A stretch of DNA of 64,000 bases from Methylobacterium longum (GTDB taxonomy: Bacteria > Pseudomonadota > Alphaproteobacteria > Rhizobiales > Beijerinckiaceae): assembly GCF_022179385.1 (NCBI RefSeq), contig NZ_BPQS01000011.1, forward strand, positions 1 to 64,000, in the 5' to 3' direction. Both the position numbers and the translations under genes were made by a program. This document shows positions 1 to 8,581 of this stretch, piece by piece (position 1 is the stretch's first letter; each line of letters opens with the position of its first letter). The notes under the pieces were generated by a model. That model was not told the origin of the DNA. It worked only from the letters and a program-made list of their open reading frames with translations, and did no database searches.

Positions 1-237
1 CGTGCACTCCGCCGCGTAAGCCTGGCAGAACGTCACCCAGGCGGCGAGCGGCTTGGCGTCCCCCTGAACCCGCGCACCCGCCTCCGTCGGAAGGCTCGCC
101 AGCGTCTGTGCCTCGGCGCCGCCGGCGAAGCCGAGGGCCGCCAAAGCGAGGACGGCCACGGCGCGACGAGCGCGGGAGAGCCGACGCGATGCGGCACCGG
201 AAACCAGTCCCTGCACCTTGGAAGCCGCGAACCGCAT
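1..237 (-). CDS. Transglutaminase-like cysteine peptidase (BTLCP), 5' part only
   Basis: This reverse-strand gene starts at ATG 237 and runs off the left edge, so only 79 codons are visible. The N-terminus is a basic stretch followed by a hydrophobic segment ending in an Ala-rich site (residues about 20-42), consistent with a signal peptide. Then comes PLAAWVTFCQAYAAEC, which resembles the opening of the bacterial transglutaminase-like cysteine peptidase family (a P-x-x-W-x-x-FC-x(5)-C block near the N-terminus). The catalytic Cys-His-Asp triad would lie outside the window. A 10-bp palindrome, TCGTTAACGA (262-271), sits just upstream of the start. The family call rests on this short block and is moderate. 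Confidence 0.55.
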   Translation of the reverse strand, partial: MRFAASKVQGLVSGAASRRLSRARRAVAVLALAALGFAGGAEAQTLASLPTEAGARVQGDAKPLAAWVTFCQAYAAECT

Positions 238-488
238 CGCCGTGACCCAACCGTTAAGCTCTCGTTAACGAAAGCTCTCACGCCGGAGGGCCGGCCGCAA
301 TGCGCCGATTAACAGAAGGTTAATGCTGTGCGCAACGCGGATAAGCCGTGGCGGCACTCGGGCCCGGCGGCACGCTGCGGCTCAGGCGCGGAAACGTGAA
401 CATCCTCCGCTGTGATCGATGCGGGCGCACCTCGTTATCCCCCCGTCGCGCCACCGACAAATGTCTGTGGGCGGCCGGAGGAACGCTC

Positions 489-1073
489 ATGCGGTGCGCG
501 GCAGAACCATTCGCCAAGATCGTGCTGGTCGGGATCACGGCGGGTCTACTCGGGGTGACCCCCGGGGCCGCCGCCACGCCGCCGACCCAGCCCTCCGCGA
601 CGGGCACGACGCCCGGAGATCTGAAGAGCGACGGCTCGACCCAGCCGGCCAAAGTGCAGGACGGTCAATATACGGATCAGAACGGCGATCCGACCTATCA
701 CGTCACCGACGCCGGCAAGAAGGTCGACTGGTACACGATGTCCGGCTACCTCCGGTACAGCGCCAACTGCATCGTCTGCCACGGTCCAGACGGGATGGGC
801 TCGACCTACGCGCCCTCGCTGGTCGATGCCCTGAAGGGCATGAGCTACGCGCAGTTCGCCGGCATCGTCGTGGGCGGCAAGAAGGACGTGAACGCCGCGC
901 AGGAACTGGTGATGCCCGCCTTCGGGGATAACCGGAACGTCATGTGCTACATGCCCGACATCTACACGTATCTGCGCGCCCGCGCCGAGGGAGCCCTCGG
1001 CCGCAACCGTCCGCCCGAGCACGAGCCCAAGCCGGCCGCCTTCGAGAAGGCCGAGGACGCCTGCATGAAGTGA
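489..1073 (+). CDS. Four-cysteine c-type cytochrome, methanol metabolism-related
   Basis: A 194-residue periplasmic cytochrome c. A signal peptide (about residues 1-30) is followed by a Thr/Pro-rich spacer, the block DGQYTDQNGDPTY, the single haem site CIVCH, and GPDGMGSTYAP. Two further cysteines lie near the C-terminus (NVMCY and EDACMK). This four-Cys pattern with the conserved DWYTMSGYLRY and MPAFGDN blocks is typical of the cytochrome family annotated as methanol metabolism-related, which often sits near PQQ alcohol dehydrogenases and may accept their electrons. Here no dehydrogenase is adjacent, so the partner is unknown. ATG 489 is chosen over upstream in-frame starts because GGAGG lies about 7 nt before it and it begins the signal peptide. 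Confidence 0.85.
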   Translation: MRCAAEPFAKIVLVGITAGLLGVTPGAAATPPTQPSATGTTPGDLKSDGSTQPAKVQDGQYTDQNGDPTYHVTDAGKKVDWYTMSGYLRYSANCIVCHGPDGMGSTYAPSLVDALKGMSYAQFAGIVVGGKKDVNAAQELVMPAFGDNRNVMCYMPDIYTYLRARAEGALGRNRPPEHEPKPAAFEKAEDACMK

Positions 1074-1236
1074 GGCCGGCGAGGCCGGGTCCGCCTTCCG
1101 GCCCCTCGTTCCGGAGCCGCCCGCGAAGATCGGACCTCGGACGCCCGGTTGCACCGGTTGGTTGCGCACGACATACTCGCCTGAGGACACTGAAGAGCGA
1201 GCGCCAAGCCCGCCGAGGGGGTCGTCAGGGGGAAAC

Positions 1237-2457
1237 GTGGCTCAGGGATCGGGAGTGTGCCGCCATCTGTGCGGCATCCGGACGGCCTGGACGGAGGCGG
1301 CCTCGGCCGTCGACGCGGTGTCGGATGTCGCGGAGGCCGTCGCCGACGCCGCCCTGTCGCAGATCGTCGTGTTCTTCTCCGCCGATTACGACGCCGAGAT
1401 CCTCGCGCACGCGCTGGAGAGCCGCTTCCCCGGCGTGCCGGTGGCCGGCTGCTCGATGTCCGGCGGCATCGCGCCCGCCGGCGGTCTCGACCGCGGCCTC
1501 GTCGCCATCGCGTTCCCGGCGGAGCGGTTCCGCATCGTCTCCACCGTGCTGGATGCCATCGATCATCTCGACGTGGAGCGGACCGCCTCGGCGGTGCGGG
1601 CGCTGCGCCGGACCCTCGACCCGTCCGACCGGGGTCGCGACGGCGAGCCCACCGTCGCGGGGCGCCGCTTCGCCCTGTCCCTGATCGACGGGCTCGCCAA
1701 CGCCGAGGAGACGGTGGTCTCCGCCATCGCCTGGGCGCTCGACGGCATCCCGATCGTCGGCGGCTCGGCCGGCGACGACCTTCGCTTCCGGGACGCGGTG
1801 CTGCTCCACGGCGGCCGGATCCACCGCAAGGCGGCGGTCCTGATCCTCGTCGAGACCGACTTTTCCGTGGAAATCTTCAAGAGCGACAATTTCGAGCCGA
1901 CGCAGACGAAGTTCGTGGTCACCGCCTCGGACGGCGAGCGCCGCACCGTGCACGAACTCAACGCCGAGCCGGCGGCGCGGGAATACGCGATGGCGATCGG
2001 CCTCGATCCCGAAGGCCTGTCGCCGATGAGCTTCGCCGCCTACCCGCTGGCCGTGAAGGTCGGCGGCGAGTATTTCTGCCGCTCGATCCGCCGGATGAAC
2101 GAGGACGGGTCGCTCAGCTTCTTCTGCGCGGTGGACGAGGGCGTCGTGCTCACGCTGGCCGAGCCTCAGGACATCGTGGCCTCCACGCGGACCGAGCTGG
2201 CGCGCCTCGACGCGGCGCTGGGCGGCGTCGATCTGATCATCGGCTTCGAGTGCGTGCTGCGCCGCCTCGACGCCGAGAGCCGGCAGGTCCGCCACGGCAT
2301 CGCCGACCTCTACCGCCGCTACAACGTCGTCGGCTTCGAGACCTTCGGCGAGCAGTATCGGGCGATGCACCTGAACCAGACCTTCACGGGCATCGCCATC
2401 GGCAAGACCCTGGCGGAGGAGGCGCCGGGCCCGGCCCCGGCTCCGGCCGTGTCGTGA
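1237..2457 (+). CDS. FIST domain sensory protein
   Basis: A 406-residue cytoplasmic protein with FIST_N (about residues 35-235) and FIST_C (about 240-385) domains; the motif-bearing stretches are IVVFFSADYD, GVPVAGCSMSGGIAP, IVGGSAGDDLRF and the C-terminal VVGFETFGEQY. FIST proteins are thought to bind small ligands, perhaps amino acids, and feed two-component signalling. The start is taken as GTG 1237, which has an AGGGGG ribosome site, rather than TTG 1162, which has none. The stop overlaps the start of the following histidine kinase (GTGA), so the two are translationally coupled. This strongly suggests the FIST protein is the sensory input of that kinase; the ligand is not predictable. Confidence 0.88.
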   Translation: MAQGSGVCRHLCGIRTAWTEAASAVDAVSDVAEAVADAALSQIVVFFSADYDAEILAHALESRFPGVPVAGCSMSGGIAPAGGLDRGLVAIAFPAERFRIVSTVLDAIDHLDVERTASAVRALRRTLDPSDRGRDGEPTVAGRRFALSLIDGLANAEETVVSAIAWALDGIPIVGGSAGDDLRFRDAVLLHGGRIHRKAAVLILVETDFSVEIFKSDNFEPTQTKFVVTASDGERRTVHELNAEPAAREYAMAIGLDPEGLSPMSFAAYPLAVKVGGEYFCRSIRRMNEDGSLSFFCAVDEGVVLTLAEPQDIVASTRTELARLDAALGGVDLIIGFECVLRRLDAESRQVRHGIADLYRRYNVVGFETFGEQYRAMHLNQTFTGIAIGKTLAEEAPGPAPAPAVS

Positions 2458-3800
2458 CCGTACACCCGAACGGCCTCGAGACCGACGCGTCGCTGCATCG
2501 ACGGATCGAGAAGCTCGAGCGCATCAATGCCGCGCTGATGTCCCATGTCGAGCGCACCATGGACCAGCGGGGCAGCGCCTACTCGCTGTTCCAGACCGCC
2601 ATCATGCTGGAAGGCCGGGTTCGCACCCGTACCGAGGAGCTGACCGGGCTCATGCACCGGCTTGAGCGCTCCAACGCGGCGCTCGCGGTCGCCAAGGAGG
2701 AGGCCGAGACCGCCAACCGCTCGAAGACCCGGTTCCTGGCGGCGGCGAGCCACGACCTGCTCCAGCCGGTGAATGCCGCCCGCCTTTCGATCTCGGCGAT
2801 GGCCGATCTCGACGTGCCGCCGGAGGCGCGCGCGATCGCCGGTCAGGTCGAGCGCGGCCTGCAGACCATCGAGGACCTGATCAAGACGCTGCTCGACATC
2901 TCCAAGCTCGACGCCGGCGTGGTCCGGCCGCAGCTGCAGCCGACGTTCCTGCCCGGCCTACTCGCGGAGCTGGCGGAGAGCTTCAAGCCGTTCGCCGAGC
3001 GCAAGGGCCTGCGGCTCTCCGTGCGCTGTCCGGACGTGACCGTCACCACCGACGGGGTGCTCCTGCAACGCATCCTGCAGAACCTCGTCTCGAACGCGGT
3101 CCGGTACACGCGCGCGGGCGGGATCATCCTGGCGGCGCGGCGCCGGGGCGGCGGCGTCCGCGTGGAGGTGACCGATACCGGCTGCGGCATCGCCGCCGAG
3201 GACCGGGAGCTCGTCTTCGACGAGTTCTTCCGCGGCACGGCGCTCGCCTGCACGGGGGAGGAGCCGGGCCTCGGCCTCGGTCTGTCCATCGTCCGCCGCA
3301 TGGCGCAGGCGCTCGATCATCCCCTGACCCTCGCCTCGCGGCCGGGCCACGGCACGCGGGTCACCCTGGCGCTGCCCGTGAGCGCAATCCCGGCCGCGGC
3401 GGCACCACCGGCCCCAGTGGCGACGCGGCTGTCGGGGGCGCATGTCGTGGTGGTCGAGAACGACGCCTCCACGGCGGACGCCCTGGCGCGCCTCCTGCAG
3501 AACTGGGACGCCCGGGTCTCGACCTTCCGGGATGTGGCGGGCGTGCGCGCCGCCGTGGAGGCGGGCCTCTCGGCGCCGGACATCCTGGTGCTCGACTACC
3601 ATCTGGACGACGGCGCCTGCGGGCTCGACGTGGCCGCCTATCTCCGGGCGGGACGGACCACGCCGCTCCCGGCGATCGTCACCACGGCCGACCACACCGA
3701 CGACGTCGAGGAGCGGGTGACGGCGGCCGGCGCCGAACTCGTGCGCAAGCCGATCAAGCCGGCGCAGCTCCGCTCGCTGCTGACCTACCTGCTGGCGTGA
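2454..3800 (+). CDS. Hybrid histidine kinase/response regulator coupled to FIST sensor
   Basis: A 448-residue soluble hybrid kinase. An N-terminal coiled coil (about 15-90) replaces any obvious sensor or membrane segment. It is followed by a HisKA domain with SHDLLQP (phospho-His about residue 99), a HATPase domain with NLVSNAVRY, DTGCGIA and GLGLGLS, and a C-terminal receiver domain with the acceptor Asp in VLDYH (about 379) and Lys in RKPIKP. The GTG start overlaps the FIST gene stop. The SHDLLQP kinase core resembles the NahK-type kinases that sit beside FIST proteins in other proteobacteria. Lack of its own sensor fits receiving its signal from the FIST partner. No output regulator is adjacent. 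Confidence 0.9.
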   Translation: MTVHPNGLETDASLHRRIEKLERINAALMSHVERTMDQRGSAYSLFQTAIMLEGRVRTRTEELTGLMHRLERSNAALAVAKEEAETANRSKTRFLAAASHDLLQPVNAARLSISAMADLDVPPEARAIAGQVERGLQTIEDLIKTLLDISKLDAGVVRPQLQPTFLPGLLAELAESFKPFAERKGLRLSVRCPDVTVTTDGVLLQRILQNLVSNAVRYTRAGGIILAARRRGGGVRVEVTDTGCGIAAEDRELVFDEFFRGTALACTGEEPGLGLGLSIVRRMAQALDHPLTLASRPGHGTRVTLALPVSAIPAAAAPPAPVATRLSGAHVVVVENDASTADALARLLQNWDARVSTFRDVAGVRAAVEAGLSAPDILVLDYHLDDGACGLDVAAYLRAGRTTPLPAIVTTADHTDDVEERVTAAGAELVRKPIKPAQLRSLLTYLLA

Positions 3801-4114
3801 CGGGCGTCCCCTGAAGGGGGCCGACAGGGGGGGCTCCGGAGCCGCTGCCCGGCGCTCCGCGCGCGGGTTCCCGGATCAGCCCCCGGGGCACCGCGGTGCC
3901 GGGAACCCGGCGCGGACCTCGTCGGGGGCCGCCCCGTTTCCAGCCCCGGCTCCGCACCGCGGGCAAATCCGTCCGCGCCGTGACATAGGACACATCGCGA
4001 CCCTCGACGGGCCGCGCCGCCTGCGCGACAGGGAACGGCATCCGCGGCGCACCCGCGCCCGGATCACCCCAGCCATCGACGTCGCCGGCCGGGACGCCGC
4101 AGGAGCGCGCGAGC
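3801..4114. other. Intergenic gap, no gene seen
   Basis: This 314-bp stretch lies between the hybrid kinase and the MFS gene, both on the plus strand. It is G+C-rich with runs such as a G7 tract near 3828 and several short GC-rich inverted repeats. No reading frame has credible codon use or a ribosome site, and no RNA-gene fold was recognised. It presumably holds the promoter of the downstream MFS gene. Confidence 0.5.
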
Positions 4115-5518
4115 ATGGCGCAGGTTCCGCACGGTCCCGGCGGCGCCACGCGGGACAGCTCCAGTGACGGCCTGCCGCCCCGCGAGCGCGTGCTGGCCAT
4201 GGCGGCGATCGCGCTGGCCATGACCATGGCGGTCCTCGACGGGGCGATCGTCAACGTGGCGCTGCCCGTGATGGCCAAGGACCTCGCGGTCAAGCCCGCC
4301 GACGCGATCTTCGTGGTCAACGCCTATCAGGTCGCGGTGACGGCGAGCCTGCTGCCCTTCGCGGCGCTCGGCGACATCTTCGGCTTCCGGAAGGTCTACC
4401 TGCCGGGGCTGGCGGTGTTCGTCGCCGCCTCCTTCGCCTGCGCGGTCGCGCCGAGCCTGCCCCTCCTCATCGCGGCCCGCATCGTCCAGGGGCTCGGCGG
4501 CGCCGCGATCATGAGCGTCAACATCGGGTTCGTGCGCTTCATCTATCCGCATCGGATGATCGGCCAGGGCGTGGCCAACGTCGCGCTGGTGGTGGCCGTC
4601 GCCTCGGCCGCCGGCCCGACGGTGGCGGCCGCGATCCTCTCGGTGGCGACCTGGCCCTGGCTGTTCCTGGTCAACATCCCGGTGGGCCTGCTGGCCCTGG
4701 CGGTCGCCTCCCGCACCCTGCCGGCCACGCCGGCCAGCGGCCGGCCCTTCGACCTCGTGAGCGCCGCGCTCAACGCGCTGACCTTCGGCCTGCTGATCAT
4801 CGGCATCGACGGTCTGGGCGACCCGGACCGACAGCGGATCGCCGTCGCCGAACTCGTCGGCGCCCTGGTGATCGGCGCGGTCTTCGTCCGCCGCCAGATG
4901 CGGCTGCCGGCGCCGCTCCTGCCGGTGGACCTGCTGCGGATTCCGGCCTTCGCCCTCTCGATGGCGACCTCGGTCGCGTCGTTCTGCGCCCAGATGGTCT
5001 CCTACGTGACGCTGCCGTTCTACTTCCAGGACGTGCTGCACCTCTCCAGCACGCAGACCGGCTTCCTCCTCACCCCCTGGCCGATCGCGGTGGCCGTGAT
5101 GGCCCCGATCTCCGGACGCCTCGCCGACCGCTACCCGCCGGGCATCCTCGGCGGGATCGGGCTGGCGATGATGGCCGCCGGCCTCGTCGGCGTGACCCTC
5201 CTGCCTGCGGCCCCCGGCACCCTCGACATCGCCTGGCGCCTGACCCTGTGCGGCCTCGGCTTCGGCCTGTTCCAGTCCCCCAACAACAAGGTGATCGTCA
5301 CCTCGGCGCCCCGCGAGCGCGCCGGCGGGGCGAGCGGGATGCAGTCGACGGCGCGGCTCACCGGCCAGTCGCTCGGCGCGGCCCTGGTGGCGGTGATCTT
5401 CGGCCTGACGCACGGCCTCGGACCCGAGCGTCCCGTGACCCTCTCGCTGTCCTGCGCCGTCGCCCTCGCGATCATCGGCGGCTGCGCCAGCGTTCTGCGG
5501 CGGAGTCGAAGCGGCTAG
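4115..5518 (+). CDS. MFS transporter, DHA2 (14-helix drug:H+ antiporter) type
   Basis: A 467-residue inner-membrane protein with about 14 hydrophobic segments. The first helix carries the AVLDGAIVNVALP motif typical of the DHA2 drug:H+ antiporter family (motif D1), and motif C-like Gly/Pro-rich sequence occurs in helix 5. These proteins export toxic compounds or biocides using proton influx; the substrate cannot be told from sequence. ATG 4115 is at the expected distance before the first helix. No TetR- or MarR-type regulator is adjacent. An SDR gene follows 68 bp downstream on the same strand and may be co-transcribed. Confidence 0.88.
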   Translation: MAQVPHGPGGATRDSSSDGLPPRERVLAMAAIALAMTMAVLDGAIVNVALPVMAKDLAVKPADAIFVVNAYQVAVTASLLPFAALGDIFGFRKVYLPGLAVFVAASFACAVAPSLPLLIAARIVQGLGGAAIMSVNIGFVRFIYPHRMIGQGVANVALVVAVASAAGPTVAAAILSVATWPWLFLVNIPVGLLALAVASRTLPATPASGRPFDLVSAALNALTFGLLIIGIDGLGDPDRQRIAVAELVGALVIGAVFVRRQMRLPAPLLPVDLLRIPAFALSMATSVASFCAQMVSYVTLPFYFQDVLHLSSTQTGFLLTPWPIAVAVMAPISGRLADRYPPGILGGIGLAMMAAGLVGVTLLPAAPGTLDIAWRLTLCGLGFGLFQSPNNKVIVTSAPRERAGGASGMQSTARLTGQSLGAALVAVIFGLTHGLGPERPVTLSLSCAVALAIIGGCASVLRRSRSG

Positions 5519-5586
5519 ACGGCCGCGGCCTGCCACCGACCGGGCCCGCAGGCGTTGACGCCTCGGTTCAAGTGCTGGAGAGCCCC

Positions 5587-6384
5587 ATGGATCTCGACCT
5601 CACCGGCCGGAAGGCCCTCGTCACCGGTTCGACCGCCGGCATCGGCTACGCCATCGCCAAGGAACTCTGCGATCTCGGCGCCGAGGTCGGCATCAACGGC
5701 CGCTCGCCGGAGCGGGTCGAGGCGGCGCTGGCGAGGCTGCGGGGCGAGGCCAAGGCCGGCCGCGCCTTCGCGGCGCCGGCCGACGTCGCCACCGCTGAGG
5801 GCGCCGCCGCCCTGGTCCAGGCCCTGCCGGCGGTGGACATCCTCGTCAACAACACCGGGATCTTCGAGCCGAAGCCGTTCTTCGAGATCCCGGACGCGGA
5901 CTGGCAGCGCTTCTTCGACGTCAACGTGATGAGCGGCGTGCGCCTGTCCCGCGCCTACGCGGCCGGCATGGCGGAGCGCGGCTGGGGCCGGGTGATCTTC
6001 ATCTCCAGCGAGTCGGGCATCAACACCCCGACCGAGATGATCCATTACGGGATGACCAAGACCGCGCAGCTCGCGATCTCACGCGGCCTCGCCCAGACCG
6101 TGGCCGGCTCCGGCGTCACCGTGAACAGCGTGCTGCCCGGCCCGACCCTCTCGGAGGGCGTGGCGGAATTCATGAAGCAGATGGCCGGCGGCAAGGCCGA
6201 CGCCGACCTCGACGCCATGGGCCGCGCCTTCGTCGCCGAGCACCGCCCGTCCTCGCTGATCCGTCGGCTCGCGCACGTGGAGGAGGTGGCGAACCTCGTC
6301 GCCTACCTGTGCAGCCCGGCGGCGAGCGCGACCACCGGCGCCGCGCTTCGGGTGGACGGCGGCGTCCTGCAGGGTCTCGCATAG
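5587..6384 (+). CDS. SDR family NAD(P)-dependent oxidoreductase
   Basis: A 265-residue classical short-chain dehydrogenase. It has the cofactor motif TGSTAGIG (about residues 11-18), NNTG in place of the usual NNAG (about 89), a catalytic Ser in FISSES (about 140), and YGMTK (Tyr about 155, Lys about 159). The C-terminal GAALRVDGG is characteristic of the family. The NNTG variant is common in SDRs resembling 3-oxoacyl-ACP reductase and should not abolish activity. ATG 5587 starts directly at the Rossmann fold. It probably reduces a ketone or oxidises an alcohol, with substrate unknown. It may be co-transcribed with the upstream MFS gene. Confidence 0.88.
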   Translation: MDLDLTGRKALVTGSTAGIGYAIAKELCDLGAEVGINGRSPERVEAALARLRGEAKAGRAFAAPADVATAEGAAALVQALPAVDILVNNTGIFEPKPFFEIPDADWQRFFDVNVMSGVRLSRAYAAGMAERGWGRVIFISSESGINTPTEMIHYGMTKTAQLAISRGLAQTVAGSGVTVNSVLPGPTLSEGVAEFMKQMAGGKADADLDAMGRAFVAEHRPSSLIRRLAHVEEVANLVAYLCSPAASATTGAALRVDGGVLQGLA

Positions 6385-6701
6385 GCCGGCGCGACGCCGA
6401 CGGTCTCCGGATCGTCGGCGGAGGCCATCGCCCGCGGGGCGCGACCGGCCCCCTGCCGGCCCGGGTTTTCGGCCTCGACCGGTCTCGCACAGCGAAGCCC
6501 GAAATCCCGCGCCGCCGAGCCCACCCGATCGGGGCGGGCGGGCCCGCCGGATCCGGTGTCAGCATCCGCGGTAGGGGATTCCGGGCTCTCGCCTGTGGCG
6601 AACCCAGCAATCGGTGCCGATGGTCTGGTCCGACGGGTGGAGCGTGACCGTTCTAGAGCCGTCGGCCCGGACGAGGTCTCGGGCGCGGCTCTAGGATACG
6701 T
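6385..6701. other. Convergent intergenic gap
   Basis: This 317-bp gap separates the convergent SDR and SWIB genes. Reading frames here are shadows without coding character. The only structure I can point to is the CTAGAGCCG/CGGCTCTAG inverted repeat near its right end, listed separately. The rest looks like untranslated sequence. Confidence 0.45.
6653..6694 (-). terminator. Possible terminator of the SWIB gene
   Basis: A perfect 9-bp inverted repeat, CTAGAGCCG (6653-6661) and CGGCTCTAG (6686-6694), lies 7 bp beyond the stop of the reverse-strand SWIB gene, between two convergent genes. The position suits transcription termination. There is no U-tract and the 24-nt loop is long, so this may be factor-dependent or simply an operator-like dyad. 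Confidence 0.35.
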
Positions 6702-7064
6702 TCAGGCCTTCAGGTGCGCGGCGAGATGCTTGTTCATCTCGAACATGGAGCACTTGTCCTTACCGAAGACCTTCTTGAGCTTGTCGTCGGCCACGATCTC
6801 GCGCTTGTTCTGCGGATTCTGAAGGTTGTTCTTCTTGATGTAATCCCAAACCTTGCTGACCACCTCGCCGCGCGCGAGCGGGCTGGTGCCGACGATGGCG
6901 CCGAGTTCGGCCGACGGCTTGAGCGGCTGCTGCAGGGCGTTCGGCTTCGTGCCGGCGGCCTTGGCAGCGGCGGGCTTCGCGGCCTTGGCCGGAGCGGCCT
7001 TCGCCTCAGGCTTGGTGGTGGTCTTGGCCGCCTTCGGTGCAGCCTTCTCGGTCTTCGTGGCCAT
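6702..7064 (-). CDS. SWIB/MDM2 domain protein
   Basis: A 120-residue basic protein. The N-terminal half (about 1-45) is an Ala/Lys/Pro-rich tail resembling histone H1 C-termini. The C-terminal half is a SWIB domain with LQQPLKPSAEL, VWDYIKKNNLQ, the NKREI stretch and the terminal MNKHLAAHL. Bacterial SWIB proteins are found in chlamydiae and many alphaproteobacteria; the Lys/Ala tail suggests nucleoid or DNA binding, though the role is not established. The start ATG 7064 has GGAGG 6-7 nt upstream. It stands alone, convergent with the SDR gene and divergent from the next small ORF. Confidence 0.9.
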   Translation of the reverse strand: MATKTEKAAPKAAKTTTKPEAKAAPAKAAKPAAAKAAGTKPNALQQPLKPSAELGAIVGTSPLARGEVVSKVWDYIKKNNLQNPQNKREIVADDKLKKVFGKDKCSMFEMNKHLAAHLKA

Positions 7065-7307
7065 AAACTTCCTCCGGTTCTCGGGCCGCAGGCCGGGGCA
7101 TGATCGCCCCACGGCCGAGCCAGCATAGCAGCAACTAAGCGGTGATGCCGCCGTTCCAAGGGGAAATTGCCTTCGCGGGCCGCTCATCCACAAGGCACGC
7201 GCGGAAATCCACACTGGAAGCCGCCGACTCGCGCGGCCCGGAAGATTATTCATCAAATCCGCGAGCGCGAAACCTGCTCTTAACAATCCCGCGCCTGAAG
7301 TACAGTC

Positions 7308-7430
7308 ATGTTTGCTCCAGCCCTCACGCTCGCGCTTCTGCTCGCCACCGGGCTCGTGGCGGCGCTCGGGTTCGGCATCCGCGCCGAGCCCGCCGCCCAC
7401 GGCTCGGAACAGGGGCGCGGCCTCGTCTGA
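7308..7430 (+). CDS. Small hydrophobic protein, unknown
   Basis: A 40-codon frame starting at ATG 7308 and ending at TGA 7428-7430. The translation begins MFAPALTLALLLATGLVAALGFGIRA, kept here only in description: a single hydrophobic segment (about residues 3-24) followed by a short polar tail. It could be a one-helix membrane peptide or a leader for the following DUF2721 gene, which starts 10 bp after its stop. The only ribosome site is a weak TGAAG about 9 nt upstream. Codon use is typical of the genome. It is too short for certainty. Confidence 0.4.
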   Translation: MFAPALTLALLLATGLVAALGFGIRAEPAAHGSEQGRGLV

Positions 7431-7440
7431 GACGGCCGCA

Positions 7441-7977
7441 ATGGCCCCAGGGATTGCCCCAGTCCTCGCTCCGGTGCATCTGCCGGGCGGCATGACCGAC
7501 CCGATCCTCCCCGCGACCCTCGAGAGCACGGCCCACGTCGTCCAGGTGGCGCTGAGCCCCGTGTTCCTGCTGTCCGGGATCGCCACGCTGCTCAACGTCT
7601 TCGGCACGCGCCTCGCCCGCGTAGCGGATCAGGCGGACCGCGTCACCGGCCTGCTGGCCGGCGCTGGGGATGCGGAGCGTCACCTCCTGGGCCGGCGGCT
7701 CGACCGGCTGTACCGGCGCTCGCTCGCCCTCGACGCCGCCGTGTTCCTGGCCGCCCTGGGCGGCGTCGCGACCTGCGGATCGGTGCTGACGCTGTTCGTC
7801 GGCGCCCTGCGCGACAGCACCGTGGCGACGCTGCTGTTCGGCCTGTTCGGTTCGGCGATCCTGTGCACGCTGTGCGCCCTCGTCGCCTTCGGCTTCGAGA
7901 TGTTCCTGGCCAGCCGCTCGGTTCGCGACCGGATCAACCAGCGGCGCGCCAGCGCGGGCCTACCGACCGATCTCTGA
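7441..7977 (+). CDS. DUF2721 family membrane protein
   Basis: A 178-residue protein with three hydrophobic segments (about 38-58, 95-120 and 125-155). The block VVQVALSPVFLLSGIATLLNVF followed by TRLARVADQADR is the signature of the DUF2721 family, whose function is unknown. ATG 7441 is used; ATG 7492 is an alternative that would start at MTDPILP and fits many homologues equally well. Neither has a strong ribosome site. It lies directly after the 40-codon hydrophobic ORF and before a PRC-barrel gene. Confidence 0.75.
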   Translation: MAPGIAPVLAPVHLPGGMTDPILPATLESTAHVVQVALSPVFLLSGIATLLNVFGTRLARVADQADRVTGLLAGAGDAERHLLGRRLDRLYRRSLALDAAVFLAALGGVATCGSVLTLFVGALRDSTVATLLFGLFGSAILCTLCALVAFGFEMFLASRSVRDRINQRRASAGLPTDL

Positions 7978-8116
7978 CCATCCGATCTCCGGGGCGGCCG
8001 ACGTGCGGCCCGGCCGCGGAGCCGTGGCCGGCCTGCGGAACCTGCGTGCGCCGATCCGCTTAGTCCGCAGGGACTACGGGATGCGGCCCCGCCGCATCCG
8101 CGATTTGGGAGTGCGC

Positions 8117-8551
8117 ATGCCGACGGACTTGCCCAACGAGCGCGCTGTGCGGAAACCCGGCAGCCTGGAACTGGATCCGACCGGACCCGGTGTCGCCATC
8201 GACGAGACCAGCCGGCTCATCGCGTCCAACAAGGTCGAGGGGACGGCCGTCTACGACAGCACGGGTCGCCACCTCGGCGCCGTCCACAATTTCATGGTGG
8301 ACAAGATCTCGGGACAGGTCGCCTACGCGGTGCTGGCTTTCGGCGGCTTCCTGGGCCTCGGCGAGAACCATCACCCCCTGCCGTGGAAGGCCCTGACCTA
8401 CAGCACGGAACTCGGCGGATACGTCATCGACATCGACCCGGCCGACCTCGCCGGCGCGCCCAACCATGGATCGGGCGAGGACGGGTTCACGGACCCGACC
8501 TACGGCGGACGGATCGAGGATTTCTACGGCGGGCGCGCCCCTACGGCGTGA
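8117..8551 (+). CDS. PRC-barrel domain protein
   Basis: A 144-residue cytoplasmic protein. A single PRC-barrel domain (about residues 33-115) contains SNKVEGTAVYDSTGRHLG, VAYAVLAFGGFLGLGENHHPLPWKAL and a YVIDID strand. PRC-barrels are small beta folds also found in the photosynthetic reaction-centre H subunit and RimM, and in stress-related proteins of alphaproteobacteria. Start ATG 8117 has GGGAG about 5 nt before it, preferable to the in-frame GTG at 8003. A second, secreted PRC-barrel protein is encoded 0.7 kb downstream. The biochemical role is unknown. Confidence 0.85.
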   Translation: MPTDLPNERAVRKPGSLELDPTGPGVAIDETSRLIASNKVEGTAVYDSTGRHLGAVHNFMVDKISGQVAYAVLAFGGFLGLGENHHPLPWKALTYSTELGGYVIDIDPADLAGAPNHGSGEDGFTDPTYGGRIEDFYGGRAPTA

Positions 8552-8581
8552 ACGGCCGCGCCCGCGCTCGATCGCCCCGGC

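Noticed and set aside
7308..7977. DUF2721 protein starting far upstream near 7312
   Set aside because: The first about 43 residues are Ser/Arg/Pro-rich and out of frame with the hydrophobic 40-codon ORF; the family region begins later, so a later ATG is preferred.
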